Source: Piper betle
Taxonomy: Eukaryota; Streptophyta; Magnoliopsida; Piperales; Piperaceae
DNA length: 64,000 bases
Direction of reading: 5' to 3'
Assembly: GCA_033002965.1 (NCBI GenBank)
Contig: JAURVB010003251.1
Span: 62,001-126,000 of the forward strand
In this document: in pieces, positions 47,686 to 59,797 of the stretch
How the letters are laid out: each line of letters starts with the position of its first letter
Position numbering within the stretch: position 1 is the stretch's first letter
Notes under the pieces: generated by a model
What the model was told of the DNA's origin: nothing
The model's database searches: none
What the model saw: the letters and a program-made list of their open reading frames with translations, nothing else
Translations under genes and position numbers: made by a program

Positions 47686-48261
47686 TTACCAAAAAGCAGC
47701 ACAATCCAACATAAAAATAAACATTTCGTTCGGTGGTGAGAAACAAAACCCTAAAAATTTCACATCCGACGGGACCTCGACATCCCCCTCGGCGATCTCC
47801 TGCTGCAAGTCCTTGGGATCCTTGCCGTCGACGGTGCACCCGACGGAGACGCAGGTGCCGAGGATCTCCTTGACGGTGCCGACGAGGTCCTTGGCCATGG
47901 ATCGGGGGCGCATGACGCGGGCGATCTCGACGACGTCGTCGAGGGAGATGTTGCCCGAGTGCTTGATGTTCTTGGTCTTCTTGCGGTCGCGCTCCGGCTC
48001 CTTGAGGGCCTTGATGACGAGGGCGGCGGCGGAGGGGACGACCGAGACCTTGGCCTGCCGGTTCTGGACAGTAAGCTTAACGGTGACGCGCAGGCCCTTC
48101 CAGTCCTTGGCCGTCTCCTTGGCGATGTCCTCGCCTATCTTCTTCGGGGAGAGCCCGAGGGGGCCGATCTTCGGGGCCAGGGACGACGCGGCTCCCACCT
48201 CGCCGCCTGTCACCCGGACGAACACGTCCACCACCTGCGACGGGTCGAACTTCGGCGGCAT
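47686..48261 (-). CDS. RPL12: 60S ribosomal protein L12 (uL11), with a C-terminal run-on
   Basis: The intronless frame from [20 protein letters not shown] encodes 191 residues. Residues 1-166 are a textbook uL11: the N-terminal rRNA/factor contact region ([20 protein letters not shown]), and the C-terminal GTPase-centre RNA-binding domain ([34 protein letters not shown]). The protein forms the base of the ribosomal stalk. The family normally ends at 166 residues, exactly at VEVPSD here, but the next codon (47763-47761) is GTG, not a stop, and 25 unrelated residues follow to a TAA. A TGA lies one base away, so a single extra or changed base explains it. The in-frame upstream ATG at 48324 would add a low-complexity leader and is not preferred. 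Confidence 0.93.
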   Translation of the reverse strand: MPPKFDPSQVVDVFVRVTGGEVGAASSLAPKIGPLGLSPKKIGEDIAKETAKDWKGLRVTVKLTVQNRQAKVSVVPSAAALVIKALKEPERDRKKTKNIKHSGNISLDDVVEIARVMRPRSMAKDLVGTVKEILGTCVSVGCTVDGKDPKDLQQEIAEGDVEVPSDVKFLGFCFSPPNEMFIFMLDCAAFW

Positions 48262-48331
48262 AGCGGCGGCGGCGGCGGCGGGCAGGGGGAAATGAGGGAG
48301 AGGCTTTGGAGGTGAAAGCTTCATGGGATTA

Positions 48332-48340
48332 TTAGGGTTT
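48332..48340 (-). promoter_or_regulatory. Telo-box upstream of L12
   Basis: The minus strand reads AAACCCTAA about 75 bp upstream of the start codon. Telo-boxes are known in promoters and leaders of plant ribosomal protein and translation genes. Confidence 0.6.
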
Positions 48341-49659
48341 TTGATGAGTGAGCTTGGGATGACGATATTGCCCTCGCTATAATCTAATAGCTAAATTTAT
48401 ATTTATATATATATATATATAATTCATTACTATTAAAAAATTTAACTAATGATTTTTTCGAATAAAAAAATTAATAACTAGAGAGATTTTGAGGGAATTA
48501 TTTGATATTATAATTAGTTGTCTATTGCATATATAAGAAATAATTAATTAAAATTATTAAAATTATCAATTTCATTTCTAAAAATATCATTAACCAAATT
48601 ATTTTATAGGATAATAAGGTAAAGATATTTTTTTAATTTACTTGTGCAATTTTTTAATCTTTCCTTATTCCTAGGCTTCGGAAAGGCATACTTGGTGGCT
48701 ATTTCTTGTTATAAAAGAGTGTACTTTTTAGATTGTGACTCTTTTTAAAAAAATAGCATAATTACAAATTTACAAAAAAATGGAGGAATTTTTTTATCAC
48801 ATTTGCTCTTACCTTTGCTTACCCAGTGTATCTCTTTGTAAAGGGATACTATCATGGAATTTGTCTCTTTATAAAGATGTATAATCATTCACTTCGCAAA
48901 AAATATATATAATAACTCCTTAAAGAGGTTGTAATCATATGAAAGTTACAACCTTGCCAAAAAATTTTGGCTCACACTCATATTTTATTTAGTTGAAGGA
49001 CGAGGTGAAACAAGAAGCTTAGTCAATACTTACTAAACAGCCCTAGATGTTGTATCATGAATGGGAATGTCTTTAAATTGGATTAAGACGACCACAAACA
49101 TAGTTGTAGGATTCAGATAAACAGATTTATTGTAGTCAACAATTATGTTTGTGTTGGCCCGTGCAGAGTCATATAATCAAGCTTCCAGACTTCATGTTTT
49201 TTAGGATGTTTCCGAAGAGACTAATCAAGCCCTCTAGTCCATTTCTTTGGATGATTCTCTCTTATGCTTGCGCCGCAACTTGTTCTTCATATGAGACCCA
49301 TATGATTAAACATAATATAGCCAATGACACAACCAAGTAGAACAAGATGAACCAATAGGATAACTGCCACCAACATAGAAACATGATGCATCTGCGACTG
49401 TACCAGAACATCCCAAAGATAATCTGTGTACAAGCAGTTTCAAATAATAATCTAAAGTGGAATTCTGCTCTTATCTCTCCAATTGCCTAACATATCAATC
49501 AGACGAAACAGCAAGAGGGTGTTTCCGACCTTCCATTCATTCAGTCAAGGCCAAAAATGTTGTTCCTCTATCAAATGAAATTAAAAAGTAGCCCGACATC
49601 GCATGAAAACGTAAGACAAGTAGTTGCCCGAAACGTGAGACTTGTAGATGTCAATGTCA
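48341..49659. other. AT-rich spacer and TFIIB 3' side
   Basis: No gene is supported. A TA run is at 48403-48421. An open frame at 49149-49340 lacks any recognisable domain. The right end holds the TFIIB 3' UTR. Confidence 0.5.
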
Positions 49660-52348
49660 TCATGGACTGCAGAGATGTCTGAGATCTTCTTCCTTGGCAA
49701 AGGAGCTAGGTATCAACCTTGACGCATATGGGTACAAGTCCTTGTATGAATTTCGTATTGTTCCTTCGGCAACCCCAGTTGCAATGGATATATCTGCCAA
49801 TTAACAAGAAAACATGGCATTATTTTATGCATACAACACAAGCTTTTTTACTAAAAGAAGAACTCAACCTCCTTCGCGAAAGTTAGAGAATTGGTTTCCT
49901 GGACAATAACACGAGTTAAGGAGTTTTTGAGCAACGAGAGAGTTGCTTCACCAATTATAGACAAGCAAAAATTTGACCTTGTCTGGACAAGAAAATGCCC
50001 AGGAATTAAAAGTAAATGTGCTGAGCTTTATAGCATCCTACTTGTATAAAATTTTATAAACTTTGCATGGTGAGAACAGCAAGAAGTTGTATAAAATTTT
50101 ATAAACCTTCCATGGGGAGAACAGCAAGTAAAAAATCTTCACATTCAATCTACAAGTACAAACAAATAAAGAGAAAGAATGCCAACCTCTTAGAAGTTTC
50201 TTGTCATCAGAAAGTTGTGTGATCATGTAAATGATAGCAGCAGCGATTGAAATTGGGCTCCTCCTGTCAACCACACACTAATTTGTTTAAATCTAGTTCC
50301 AAATGAAATAATATACACTATAAACATGATATGCAATCGAAATTCCCAACCAAATGAGAAATAAAACAGGCAGACAAAAAATAAAATACAAATAAACCAT
50401 TGAAATAACGGTCTAAGGACCAACCATTAAGTAATTAATCATTATTCAACAAGGCAAAAACACGTGTTCTTCATTCCGAATACAGTAAGAAATCCATTTA
50501 AGTAATGAATCATTATACAACAGGTCTTTCACCCATCATCATCTATCCCTTATCCAGTTTTTTAACAAAGCTTACAAGCAAAAAGAACTGCCTTGAAGCT
50601 AGTTAATCATCCATTACATGCTGGTTAAAATAACTGTCTAAAAACCAACCACAATTGCCATGGGGAAGTGGTAACTAATTATGATCTTGTTCAAGCAGCG
50701 TACAGATGTTATACACAAGAAAAGAGCATCGACCACCCAAAAACAAACCAACAAGCACACTGCACGCCTAACATAAATATATCACATGGTTCTGATGTAT
50801 AAATACGGCCAAAATGAGTTTAATCATATATAAATTCTTCTCCAAGCCACCAAAGGGTAACAGTCACCAACTGTAGGATGCACGACAGTACCTTATATCC
50901 AGCTCTTCCGACTTCTGAACAGCTTCCTGAGCAGCTTTAACTGCCTGATTCGTCATACCAAGATGGGAACAAAAACGTCTCTGTACATGCCCGCCATGCA
51001 CATCAAATTGCGTGCTTATCAAATTCCAGTCATAGGGAATTAAAATTATAGCAATCAATTTAATTGCCAAACAAAAGACAGGCAGATCACCAGAAAATCG
51101 CCTGCATGAATGGTTCCCATTTCCATGGACTGGCCCATCTCTAGTTCCAGTTGCTTAACAATATACTCTTTTGCCCGGCCAATTTCCTTTTTCGTAGCAC
51201 CATTGGCAACAGAGCATATCTCTATCAAAAGTAACAACCAAGGAAATGGTTGAAAAGACTTTGACATAAATTGATGAAGCATCCAAATGGTATTTAGCTC
51301 AAAGCTATACCCTTCACAGTACGAGGTTTGTCCTCCTGCCTACAAGCAATATACAGGCAAGCAGCCAGCATTGCATCCTGATTTCTTCCTCTACTGGATT
51401 TCAGATCCTCCACCCTTTTATAGATCTCATTGGCACGATCCTTTTCAATATGAAAAATAACAAAACAGTTAATATTAATTAGTATTAATAATAAGAAAGA
51501 AAAAATCAACAAGAGGACAATGGCTAAGATAATATTAATAGGTAATAAGCATGACTTATGGGTTAGCACACATACTATAGACAGAAATCAAATTCAATGA
51601 GTAAAAATTGTCCACTAAATAACAAGAATAAATGAAAGATGAGCAACAGAAACCTTGATGGCTTTCATGAACTCTCGCGTCCATAAAATGAATATATGAA
51701 CTCAATTAACCATTAAAAATTTTACAGCAAATGAAAGCTGGTAAATTGTAGCAACAATGGCAGGAATGAAACTTTCATAGCCATAAAACAAATATAGTAA
51801 AACATTACCTTGATTGTTGCAACAAGGCCCAACCTGCAAAATGATGTATCACATCAGAAATTTAGTATTGTGAAAGGAAAGGACAATTTTGAAAAAAATA
51901 ACCATGCAAAGAAAAAAACGATAAATTGCTTAAAAAAATTAGAATATTATATAACTAGGAAAAAAAATAAAACTAGGAAAAGAAAAACTGCCAACCTATC
52001 TGACATGGTAGCAATGTTTTTGAAGGCGAGAATCAGGGCACGGTCAGGATTAGAACCGCGGTTTTGCCAACGCCCAAGGGAGGACGAGAGAAAGTCTCCC
52101 TGTGCTCCGTTGGGCTTTGATATGACAGTTGAAAGGCCCCCATCAGTGAGCAAAGGGTTGGAAGGTCCTCCAACACGAACCGGGTCATTATCTCCAGATT
52201 CATTTGCAAAGGTCCTCCACTCAGATGTCTCATCAATTGAATGAGATTCAAGAACCAACCCACATTCTGTGCAAATCATATCCCCCGCTGAGTGGTCAGC
52301 TGCCACCTCGGTGCTCCTCTTGCAATCTGGGCAGTACAGCTCTGCCAT
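49660..52348 (-). CDS. TFIIB: Transcription initiation factor IIB (7 coding exons)
   Basis: Coding exons are 52348-51996, 51833-51809, 51440-51311, 51221-51091, 50980-50892, 50263-50187 and 49793-49660, giving 312 residues, the plant TFIIB length; every junction is GT-AG and in phase. Exon 2 is only 25 bases. The N-terminal zinc ribbon shows CPDC...CTEC ([20 protein letters not shown]), followed by the B-reader/linker [12 protein letters not shown]. Two cyclin-like repeats follow, with [18 protein letters not shown] in the first and [20 protein letters not shown] in the second, ending [15 protein letters not shown] bridges TBP and RNA polymerase II at promoters. A 5'-UTR exon lies at 56708-56990, so a 4.3 kb leader intron (56707-52384) precedes the coding part; it contains a gypsy remnant. 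No coding defect is seen. Confidence 0.95.
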
Positions 52349-52968
52349 TATTACTCTAAATACTTATAGTAAACAATTCCCGCCTGCTGGAGACAATAAG
52401 AAAAGAGACAGTTAAAATCAATCAAACATGAAATGAAATGATAAAATGCAGCTGACAAAGTTGATGAAAAAGTATAAAACAATAATTAGCAAAACAAGCA
52501 CTCCACTTGCACTAAATTAGTTATCCAAAGTTCGCTTGCACACGTACATGTATAATACAAAAACAAAGAAGCATATTGAAAGAAACCACAGCAGTGAAGA
52601 GGACAACAGATGTATGAAACCAGAACAACTTGTGCGGCACACGGCTAATTGATAGGCAAGAAACTACAATGATTTGTGCAAATAAACAAAAAACAACATT
52701 CAATCGCACAAAAATTTTGGAACTAGAATTGATCCTTATTTTCCCTTCGCACTAACAAAGCCTAGGTTAGGATTCAAAACTCTCAGCCCTTATTGAGAAC
52801 TTGAGAGCACAAATCCCATAATGGAAGCAAACCCAATAATCAGTTAAACCCTTATTTTTTGTTAAAAAACTATGTTATAATACCATCTAATCCATTCTGA
52901 TTTTGGCACACGTGAAGTGTAATTTTACCATAACGAAGCAATAGCACAGTAGAATTGGCAAGCCCAGT

Positions 52969-55877
52969 AGACAATATTTTTCGCCTAGTTATAATAGAAT
53001 AAGTTTCCTAAGATAGGTACTTAGTTGTTTATGTTTTAATTTCTGTTTATGTATTATTAACCAGGGGTATTTTGGTCATTATCTTCGTCATTATATAGAT
53101 ATTAGTTACTGTAGATCACTTAGGAAGGGTATATTAGACATTGTTATGGTTTAATTAAGTCATGTTATGTATATATGTGGAGGATTATTATTACATTGAA
53201 ATAAAGTTTCGTTTTTTTAGCTTACATGTCGCTGCTTCTTCTTTTGGTTTTATTATTTTTGCTTCTTCAAGCTTGAGTATTAAAGATTCATAGAGTTCGT
53301 CATTGAAGCCTATAACCTAGTTATCAAGCAATACACAGGTTTCATCAATTAGAATCAGAGCCTGGTGTTCTCCCTGTGTTTGCACCACCACCATCATCCA
53401 ACTTGTTTGTTTTTCAACATCACAAGTTGCGAATTATCTTCCCCAACACCACCACACACATATTTGTTGTTTATATTTTCCATAAATTCAAGGGCTGCTA
53501 GGATTATTGCCGCCAAAGTCTGTTCCTACGCAAGGTAACATCAGGACTTTGTATTGAGATCCTGCTGTTGGGTATATTTGGATTTTCTAGTGGTTCGATA
53601 TCAATCCTTGCCTCCGAGCAACTTCAACAAGTTGGCCTTCTCTACACATGCCTATCCAATCAAGGTCTGTTTTCTACAACTTTGGGATCAGGTGACATCA
53701 GGTTGGTGTAACAGCAATTCGTTATCTTGATTGCTGCTTCTTCTACCCTAGGCATTATCTTCTTGTCGCTGTTTTAGTTCTTCCATCATTGCTGTTGGGG
53801 CAAGATTATATATTAGTTTAAGGCCCTACATCAGGTTTCTATCTCTTGCAAGTTTAATATAAGTAAGCCGACCTCAAGTTTAACCTTTTATTGTCCATTA
53901 GTTGGTTTTGCTGTGGCTATTGAATTCTACATAACCAATGCTTTGCTGCTGTCATACTCTACATATTGATCAGCAATTTTGCCGCATAACTGCAAGATGA
54001 ATATGGGATTTTATTGGCTGCTACATATGCTTTTGGTTGCTGTAAATTTGCCTCGATGCAAGATGTGCTTAGCTCTCTATTAGACCGCGTCTAGTTGCTG
54101 ATAGTAAACTCTATATATTTTGTTGGTTATATCTCTCGCTTTGAGATCTTTTTCCTTGGTTATAATGTATGTAGAGTTGTGGGATAACCAATATTGATAA
54201 CCAAGGAAATATTGGTTATGTAGAATTCTACATAACCTATACTTTGCTGCTGTCATACTCTACATATTGATAAATATTGGTAATAATGTATGTAGAGTTT
54301 AACCTTTTTATTGTCCATTAGTTGGTTTTCCTTGGTCATAAATATTGTTGCCGCGAGTTCTTTCGTGATTAATCTGTTTGATTATGGCTCCAAAATAACA
54401 TCGTTGATTATTGCTTTGAGACAGATTATTCATATTGTGATAAAACTCAATCCTTTTAATATCAATACTATTGGACTTTGGAAGCTCAGTTACACCATAG
54501 TAAGTTTGAGACTTCTATACTATTGAATGGATGCATAGTTAGATTGATTATCAATCATCTAATTCCAGGCATATATATTTCAGAGTGTATGGTACATCAA
54601 TTAGGCTTACATATTTATCGCAATCCACGTCCATATTATATTAGTTTGTCTCATAATCGTGATTATTTTGAGGTTACTCATATGTGCGCCTTTATTCTCA
54701 ACATAGGAACTTTTAGTCAAGTTGTTTGGTGTGATATTGTGCCTACATCTGCATGTCATGTTGTTATGGGTTCTCATGGTGTAATTATAACAAGGTTTAG
54801 TATTCTTTTCTCACAATCAATATTCTTTCTTTTGGAATAGAAAGAAATATTGTTTGTCATCTCCTTTGAGAAATTATATTCCGATTGACGACCCTAAGGA
54901 TGACTTGAAGTTTCTTAGTGGTTCTAAGGATGCTTTTGATATCATGTTTAAAGAGCTTGATGAGTTGATATCTAAACTTGAACAACAACCTCCAGAGATC
55001 TTGCACAAGATGATGATAATTAGTAAGAGCCTATTGTTGATGATTCAATTGAAGATACTTCTAATATGTTTTCTAAAGATGAGATTATTAAAACTCGAGT
55101 GTTAGACAATTGTTCTCATCCTATTTCTCTTGAAGTTGATGCACTTGAATGGATGAATATTACAATTGACAAGCCACAAGAGGAATTCATTGAATTGGTT
55201 GTTATAAAAGAGGTTGAAGAATCTCCATCCTTGTTGCTTGAAGATACCAGAGTTTCGTCTATACCAAACGTATTGATTAAAGAGTCTTATAACGATCCAT
55301 ATTATCAAGATGTTATCAATGATTAGTCGAAGTTTCTGATTCAAAAGCTGATTTGTCAAGATTGGATTGAACATTATTGGAGTGATTGGATAGATACTTT
55401 ATCTTTGAAATACAAGTTCATCGGTATTTGATACTTTAGCCAAAACATTTATAACACGCCCCAAATAGGCCTCACTCACCGGTATTTGATGTTAGCCAGA
55501 ACATAGAAGCAACAAACTCAAGGGCGAGCTTTTTCAGAAGCGGGGATTGATGATGCATAGCTTAACTCATCATTGTATGATGCAAACAAGACTTATTACG
55601 GTCATTCTTCAATAGATTGTGATAATTAACTTCATTCAGAACTTGAGGACAAGTTCTTTTCAACCAAGGGAGACTGATGACGGACAATATTCTTCACCTA
55701 GTAATATTAGAATAAGTTTCCTAAGATAGGTTCTTAGTTGTTTATGTTTTAATTTATGTTTATGTATTATTAACCAAGGGTATTTTGGTCAATATTTTCG
55801 TCATCATATTGATATTAATTACTGTAGATCACTTAGGAAGGGTATATTAGACATTGTTATCATTTAATTAAGTCATG

Positions 55878-55928
<51 letters not shown>

Positions 55929-56127
55929 TACATATGGAGGTCGTCATGTACTGGAGGATTATCATTACGTTGAAATAAAGTTCCATTTTTTTAGCTTACA
56001 CGTCGCTGCTGCTGCTTCTTTTGGTTTTGCTACTTTAACTTCTTCAAGCTTGAGTATTAAAATTCATAAGGTTTTTCGTTGAAGCCTATAGATCTAGTTA
56101 TCAGAATCCTAAACCGGGCTTCCATCA
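52969..56127 (+). mobile_element. Deleted Ty3/gypsy element inside the TFIIB leader intron
   Basis: Two direct LTR-like repeats, 52969-53347 and 55675-56127, share long blocks (gaataagtttcctaagatag, gtagatcacttaggaagggt, cttcaagcttgagtattaaa). After the left copy, ttagaatcagagcc (53349-53363) resembles a primer binding site for initiator methionine tRNA. Before the right copy is a purine-rich tract, accaagggagac, followed by TG. Internal plus-strand frames at 54478-54840 encode a retropepsin-like end (VVWCDIVPTSACHVVMGSHG), and 54854-55326 an acidic region. No reverse transcriptase or integrase remains. The right LTR holds a long TA run (about 55886-55920) missing from the left. Target duplications were not resolved. 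Confidence 0.75.
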
Positions 56128-56707
56128 AAAACATTTTACTATTGACGACCACATAGAAAGATAGGTGATAATTCTTAATTAAACAAAGTAGCTCAAGTAA
56201 ATGGACACCAAGCCTCAGTTTGTAATAAAACTGAGTGGTCCTCAGAACAATGACTATGCATTAATAAGACAAAAGCAAGAGTGATCTAACTCACACAAAA
56301 CTGAACAGCAACACTACATCCAAATTTTATCGTTTTCCATTTGCAGCTAAAAACAATAACCCGAGATATATTTTGCCTCCAAACGATACCCATCTTGTGC
56401 AAGTGTCACACACATAAAATATCAACTTCGTCTCGAAAAAAATTGCATAACCTAATTTTCACAGCACGTTTATATTTTTTAACAGTGTGGAATCCAATCC
56501 TCCCCGATTCCACTAACCCCTCCAAAAAGGAAACCGCAAAACGCCCAACATATCACCAAAAATTGTTCCGCCCAACCCCCAAAACAGAATAAACCCAATC
56601 CAAGGCAATCAACCAGCAGAGTAAAGGCCCCAAAAATAATAAGGATTGACCGCAGCATACATATATGGAAAAGCGAGCACAGGGGAAGAGGGAGGTGTAA
56701 AGCTTAC

Positions 56708-56990
56708 CTGCCGCGAACGCCTCGTTAGAGAACGTCGGCCGGGAACTCGCCGGACGGTGTTCGAAAAAGGCAGCGCCTTCTTCGCTATGGATAGGGAAGA
56801 CGGGTGGTAGGGGAAGGGAAGGGAGACTCCGCGGAGAGGGGGACGAGAATTCAGAATTTTACCTTCTCTTCTCCTTCACCCCCGCCGCCGCCGGTGGTGG
56901 TGGCGCTCGCCGGAGATTGATTGAAAGGGTAGACGAGAGGGACGGAGATCTATCAGACACGGATCTAGGGTTTGGCCGTGTCTTTAGTTT
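56708..56990 (-). other. 5'-UTR exon and promoter-proximal region of TFIIB
   Basis: A GC-rich, non-coding block ends at a strong donor GCAG|GTAAGC (56708). The matching acceptor is CAGCAG at 52384, 35 bases before the start codon. AAACCCTAG on the minus strand at about 56964-56972 is telo-box-like. The upstream limit is a guess. Confidence 0.65.
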
Positions 56991-57476
56991 TATAAATAAA
57001 CCTTCTTTGTTAAGGTAACTTGTAAGCTAATTTATAGAAGAAAAAAAACTTTTATATTGTTTTTAAAAATAGACTTATATATTGTTATTTTTTTAATATA
57101 TATATATATTCAAAGCATGACTAGTCTTTTATTTCAATAAATAACAAAGTTTTGTCCATAACTCATTATGATACCTTATTATAATTGAATGATTCGTGAT
57201 TTTTAATAGGCTATTTTTATATTTTAACTTGTCGATTGCCCGTGCGATGTGCAATAATTTTTTACTGTAATTATATCTTACTTTTTTTATCAATTTATTC
57301 AATTTTTAACATAAATCTGTTATACTTTAAATATAATACACATTGGGCGTTATCTGTTAAGTAGTTGATTTAAATTATTTATATATTTTAAAATTATTAA
57401 ACTCAAAATAAAACTTAATTTTCAATAATTATAATTTTTGTTATTATCGTATTCATATAAGGGATAATGTTGTATT

Positions 57477-57775
57477 TTTAATTATTCTTCTAAATAGGAA
57501 AATAATTATAGTTAGGAATACAAAATAAAAATAATATTAAATAAAGTTGTAATAAATAAATAAATAAATAAAGTTGTAATCTCAATTATTCTTGTAAACA
57601 TGAAACTTAAAAGGTAATCTTATACAATAATCATAGTTAGAAATACGAAATAAAAGAGAATATTAAATAAAGTTGTAATAAATAAATAAATAAATTTGTA
57701 ATCTAAATTATTCTTGTAAAATAGGAAGCTTAAAAAGTAATATTATAAAACAATTATTATAATTATGGAGATATA
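57477..57775. repeat. Degenerate tandem repeat, unit about 120 bp
   Basis: Two full units and part of a third share attattctt(c/g)taaa, tagttag(g/a)aatac(a/g)aaataaa, attaaataaagttgtaata and AAAT microsatellite runs. Confidence 0.7.
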
Positions 57776-58749
57776 AAAGTAATATTATAAAATATAAAAA
57801 CCATGGATGACATACTATGAAAGATAGGGCTTATATAATATTTAATATTAATAGTACTTTTATTAATAGGAAAAAGGGATAATATTATAAATTCATAAGA
57901 GGACACCGGACGAGTACTCGGCCTTTATATGTTATTATATTATTATGTTATTATATAGCTATAGAATTTATTATTTACATACAACTAGCGTGTAGGTAAG
58001 TAAATATGCTTAAAAATAAATTTTTATACCATAGTTAATATCATGACTTCGAGCTTAATCGAATCTAATTCTATAACGATTGATTATAACATATTAAATT
58101 GAGTGACATTTTTTTATTCTCAACAACAAAAATTTTTAAGCATCATGTTATGTTATTGGAAGTTTTAATCTAAGTAAACATGATCTCTTGTATTAATTTA
58201 AAAAAATTAACCAACAGTTAAAATGGTTGACTAAACTAAATATGTTATCGTTTTAACATAGAATTGTTTATTTAAGTTGACTTAAATCTCATAGTTAAAA
58301 TTTTTTAATTCAAATTTTCATTTACCATCAAGCATGGGCGGGGCTGGGCGGTAATGAGATATAATTCAATAAAAAATTGTCAACACGTATATACATAGTT
58401 GGATAATTTAAGTTGCGAATAATTAATATCAACAACAGCTAATACTATTTATTAACTATATTTAATGTGAAACGTTAAATTAGAAGAATGGTTGGATAAC
58501 ACAAGTAGTTTTGTCTAAGCCTAAAAATTATAGCCATGTAATCTATATTAATGGTTAGATTTGAAGGTTGTTGATATTAAGACATCTTATTAAAGCTATG
58601 ATGTGCACCAGACTTTAAGCAAAGGAACTTTAATTAATAATGTTAAGGAAAGGAAAAGAAGCCGAAGTTCAATATGCCACCGTGGAAGCACACCCTAACA
58701 CAAATGGTCATAAAATAAAAGAGGGAATGTATATTTTGAATCCATGCAT

Positions 58750-59460
58750 ATCATAGTTGTCGAAATCGGAATCGGTTTAAATCGAACAAAAATCGATCCA
58801 GTTGAATCGATCCAAATTGATCATATATAATAATTTAATAACTAATAATATAAATATATAAAAATTAGAGATTGATATAACTTTGATATTATTGTATGTA
58901 TTATATTTTATGATATTTTTCATATTTTTTGGATTTTTTAAAAATTATTTTTAATTAATTATTATTTTTTACTCGGGTCAGAATCGAATCAACTTTTAAT
59001 TACAAAAATACCACTTCCACTCTTCACCCTCGCCGTCGCCGTCCTGCCTCCCCCTGCCAGCCCAAGCCCGAACTCCTCCCCGCAGGCACCGCCCCGCTCG
59101 GACTCCCCTCGTCGACCCTGCCCTGCCACCCTAGTCCCGTTAGACCCGATCCATCCCCCTGCCGGCCCTACTTCCCCCATCTGGCCTTGCCCCGCCCTGT
59201 CAGAGCAGAAGGGGCGACAATGGCGGTGGAGGGTGAACAAAGGGTATTTTCATCATTATAAATTTTAAATTCTTATTTTACCATACATAAATAATTTATA
59301 TAATATAAAATCGAGGATATTTTAATAATTTACCCAAAACTGATTCAAAAACTAATTCCACCCAAGTTTGACGCGAATTTCGCCCGATCTAATTTAAATT
59401 GGCCGATTCCGAATGAAATTAGCTGATTTTTTCAACGGTACCTATTTTGATTATATCGAA
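58750..59460. mobile_element. Possible non-autonomous element with GC-rich core
   Basis: The left side has tagttgtcgaaatcggaatc, and the reverse complement of the right side (about 59395-59450) has gttgaaaaaatcag and attcggaatcgg, suggesting imperfect inverted ends. A GC-rich core at 59010-59230, open on the minus strand, contrasts with the AT-rich arms. No target duplication was found. Confidence 0.3.
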
Positions 59461-59797
59461 TTTTAAGATTAATATATTTACTGACCAAAAAGGTAATAAT
59501 TTCTTTAAAAACATAGGGAGATCTCGCATAATAAAGCCCATCCGAGCACTAAGATCCACTGAAGCAGAAATAAACATATCAATGATCATGAAGATGAGGT
59601 TGTAAAAATGTCTTTCTGATCACTCCCAGATTAGTTTCGGTTTATACGTTTCAAACATAATCAAAAGATAACTTGTAGTTCCATTAACCATGCTAAATAC
59701 CATTCTTCAACAAAATACGACATAACTGCCCAATTTGTTATAAGTAAAACAAGGCCAAGTTTGACACAAGTTTAGAAGGAAAACCAGGAAATCAAAT

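Larger units (their letters stand above)
56991..59797. other. AT-rich spacer between TFIIB and PBD
   Basis: The region holds a TA run near 57096-57110, a tandem repeat at 57477-57775 and a possible transposon with a GC-rich core at 58750-59460. No gene is supported. The right end includes the PBD 3' UTR. Confidence 0.5.
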
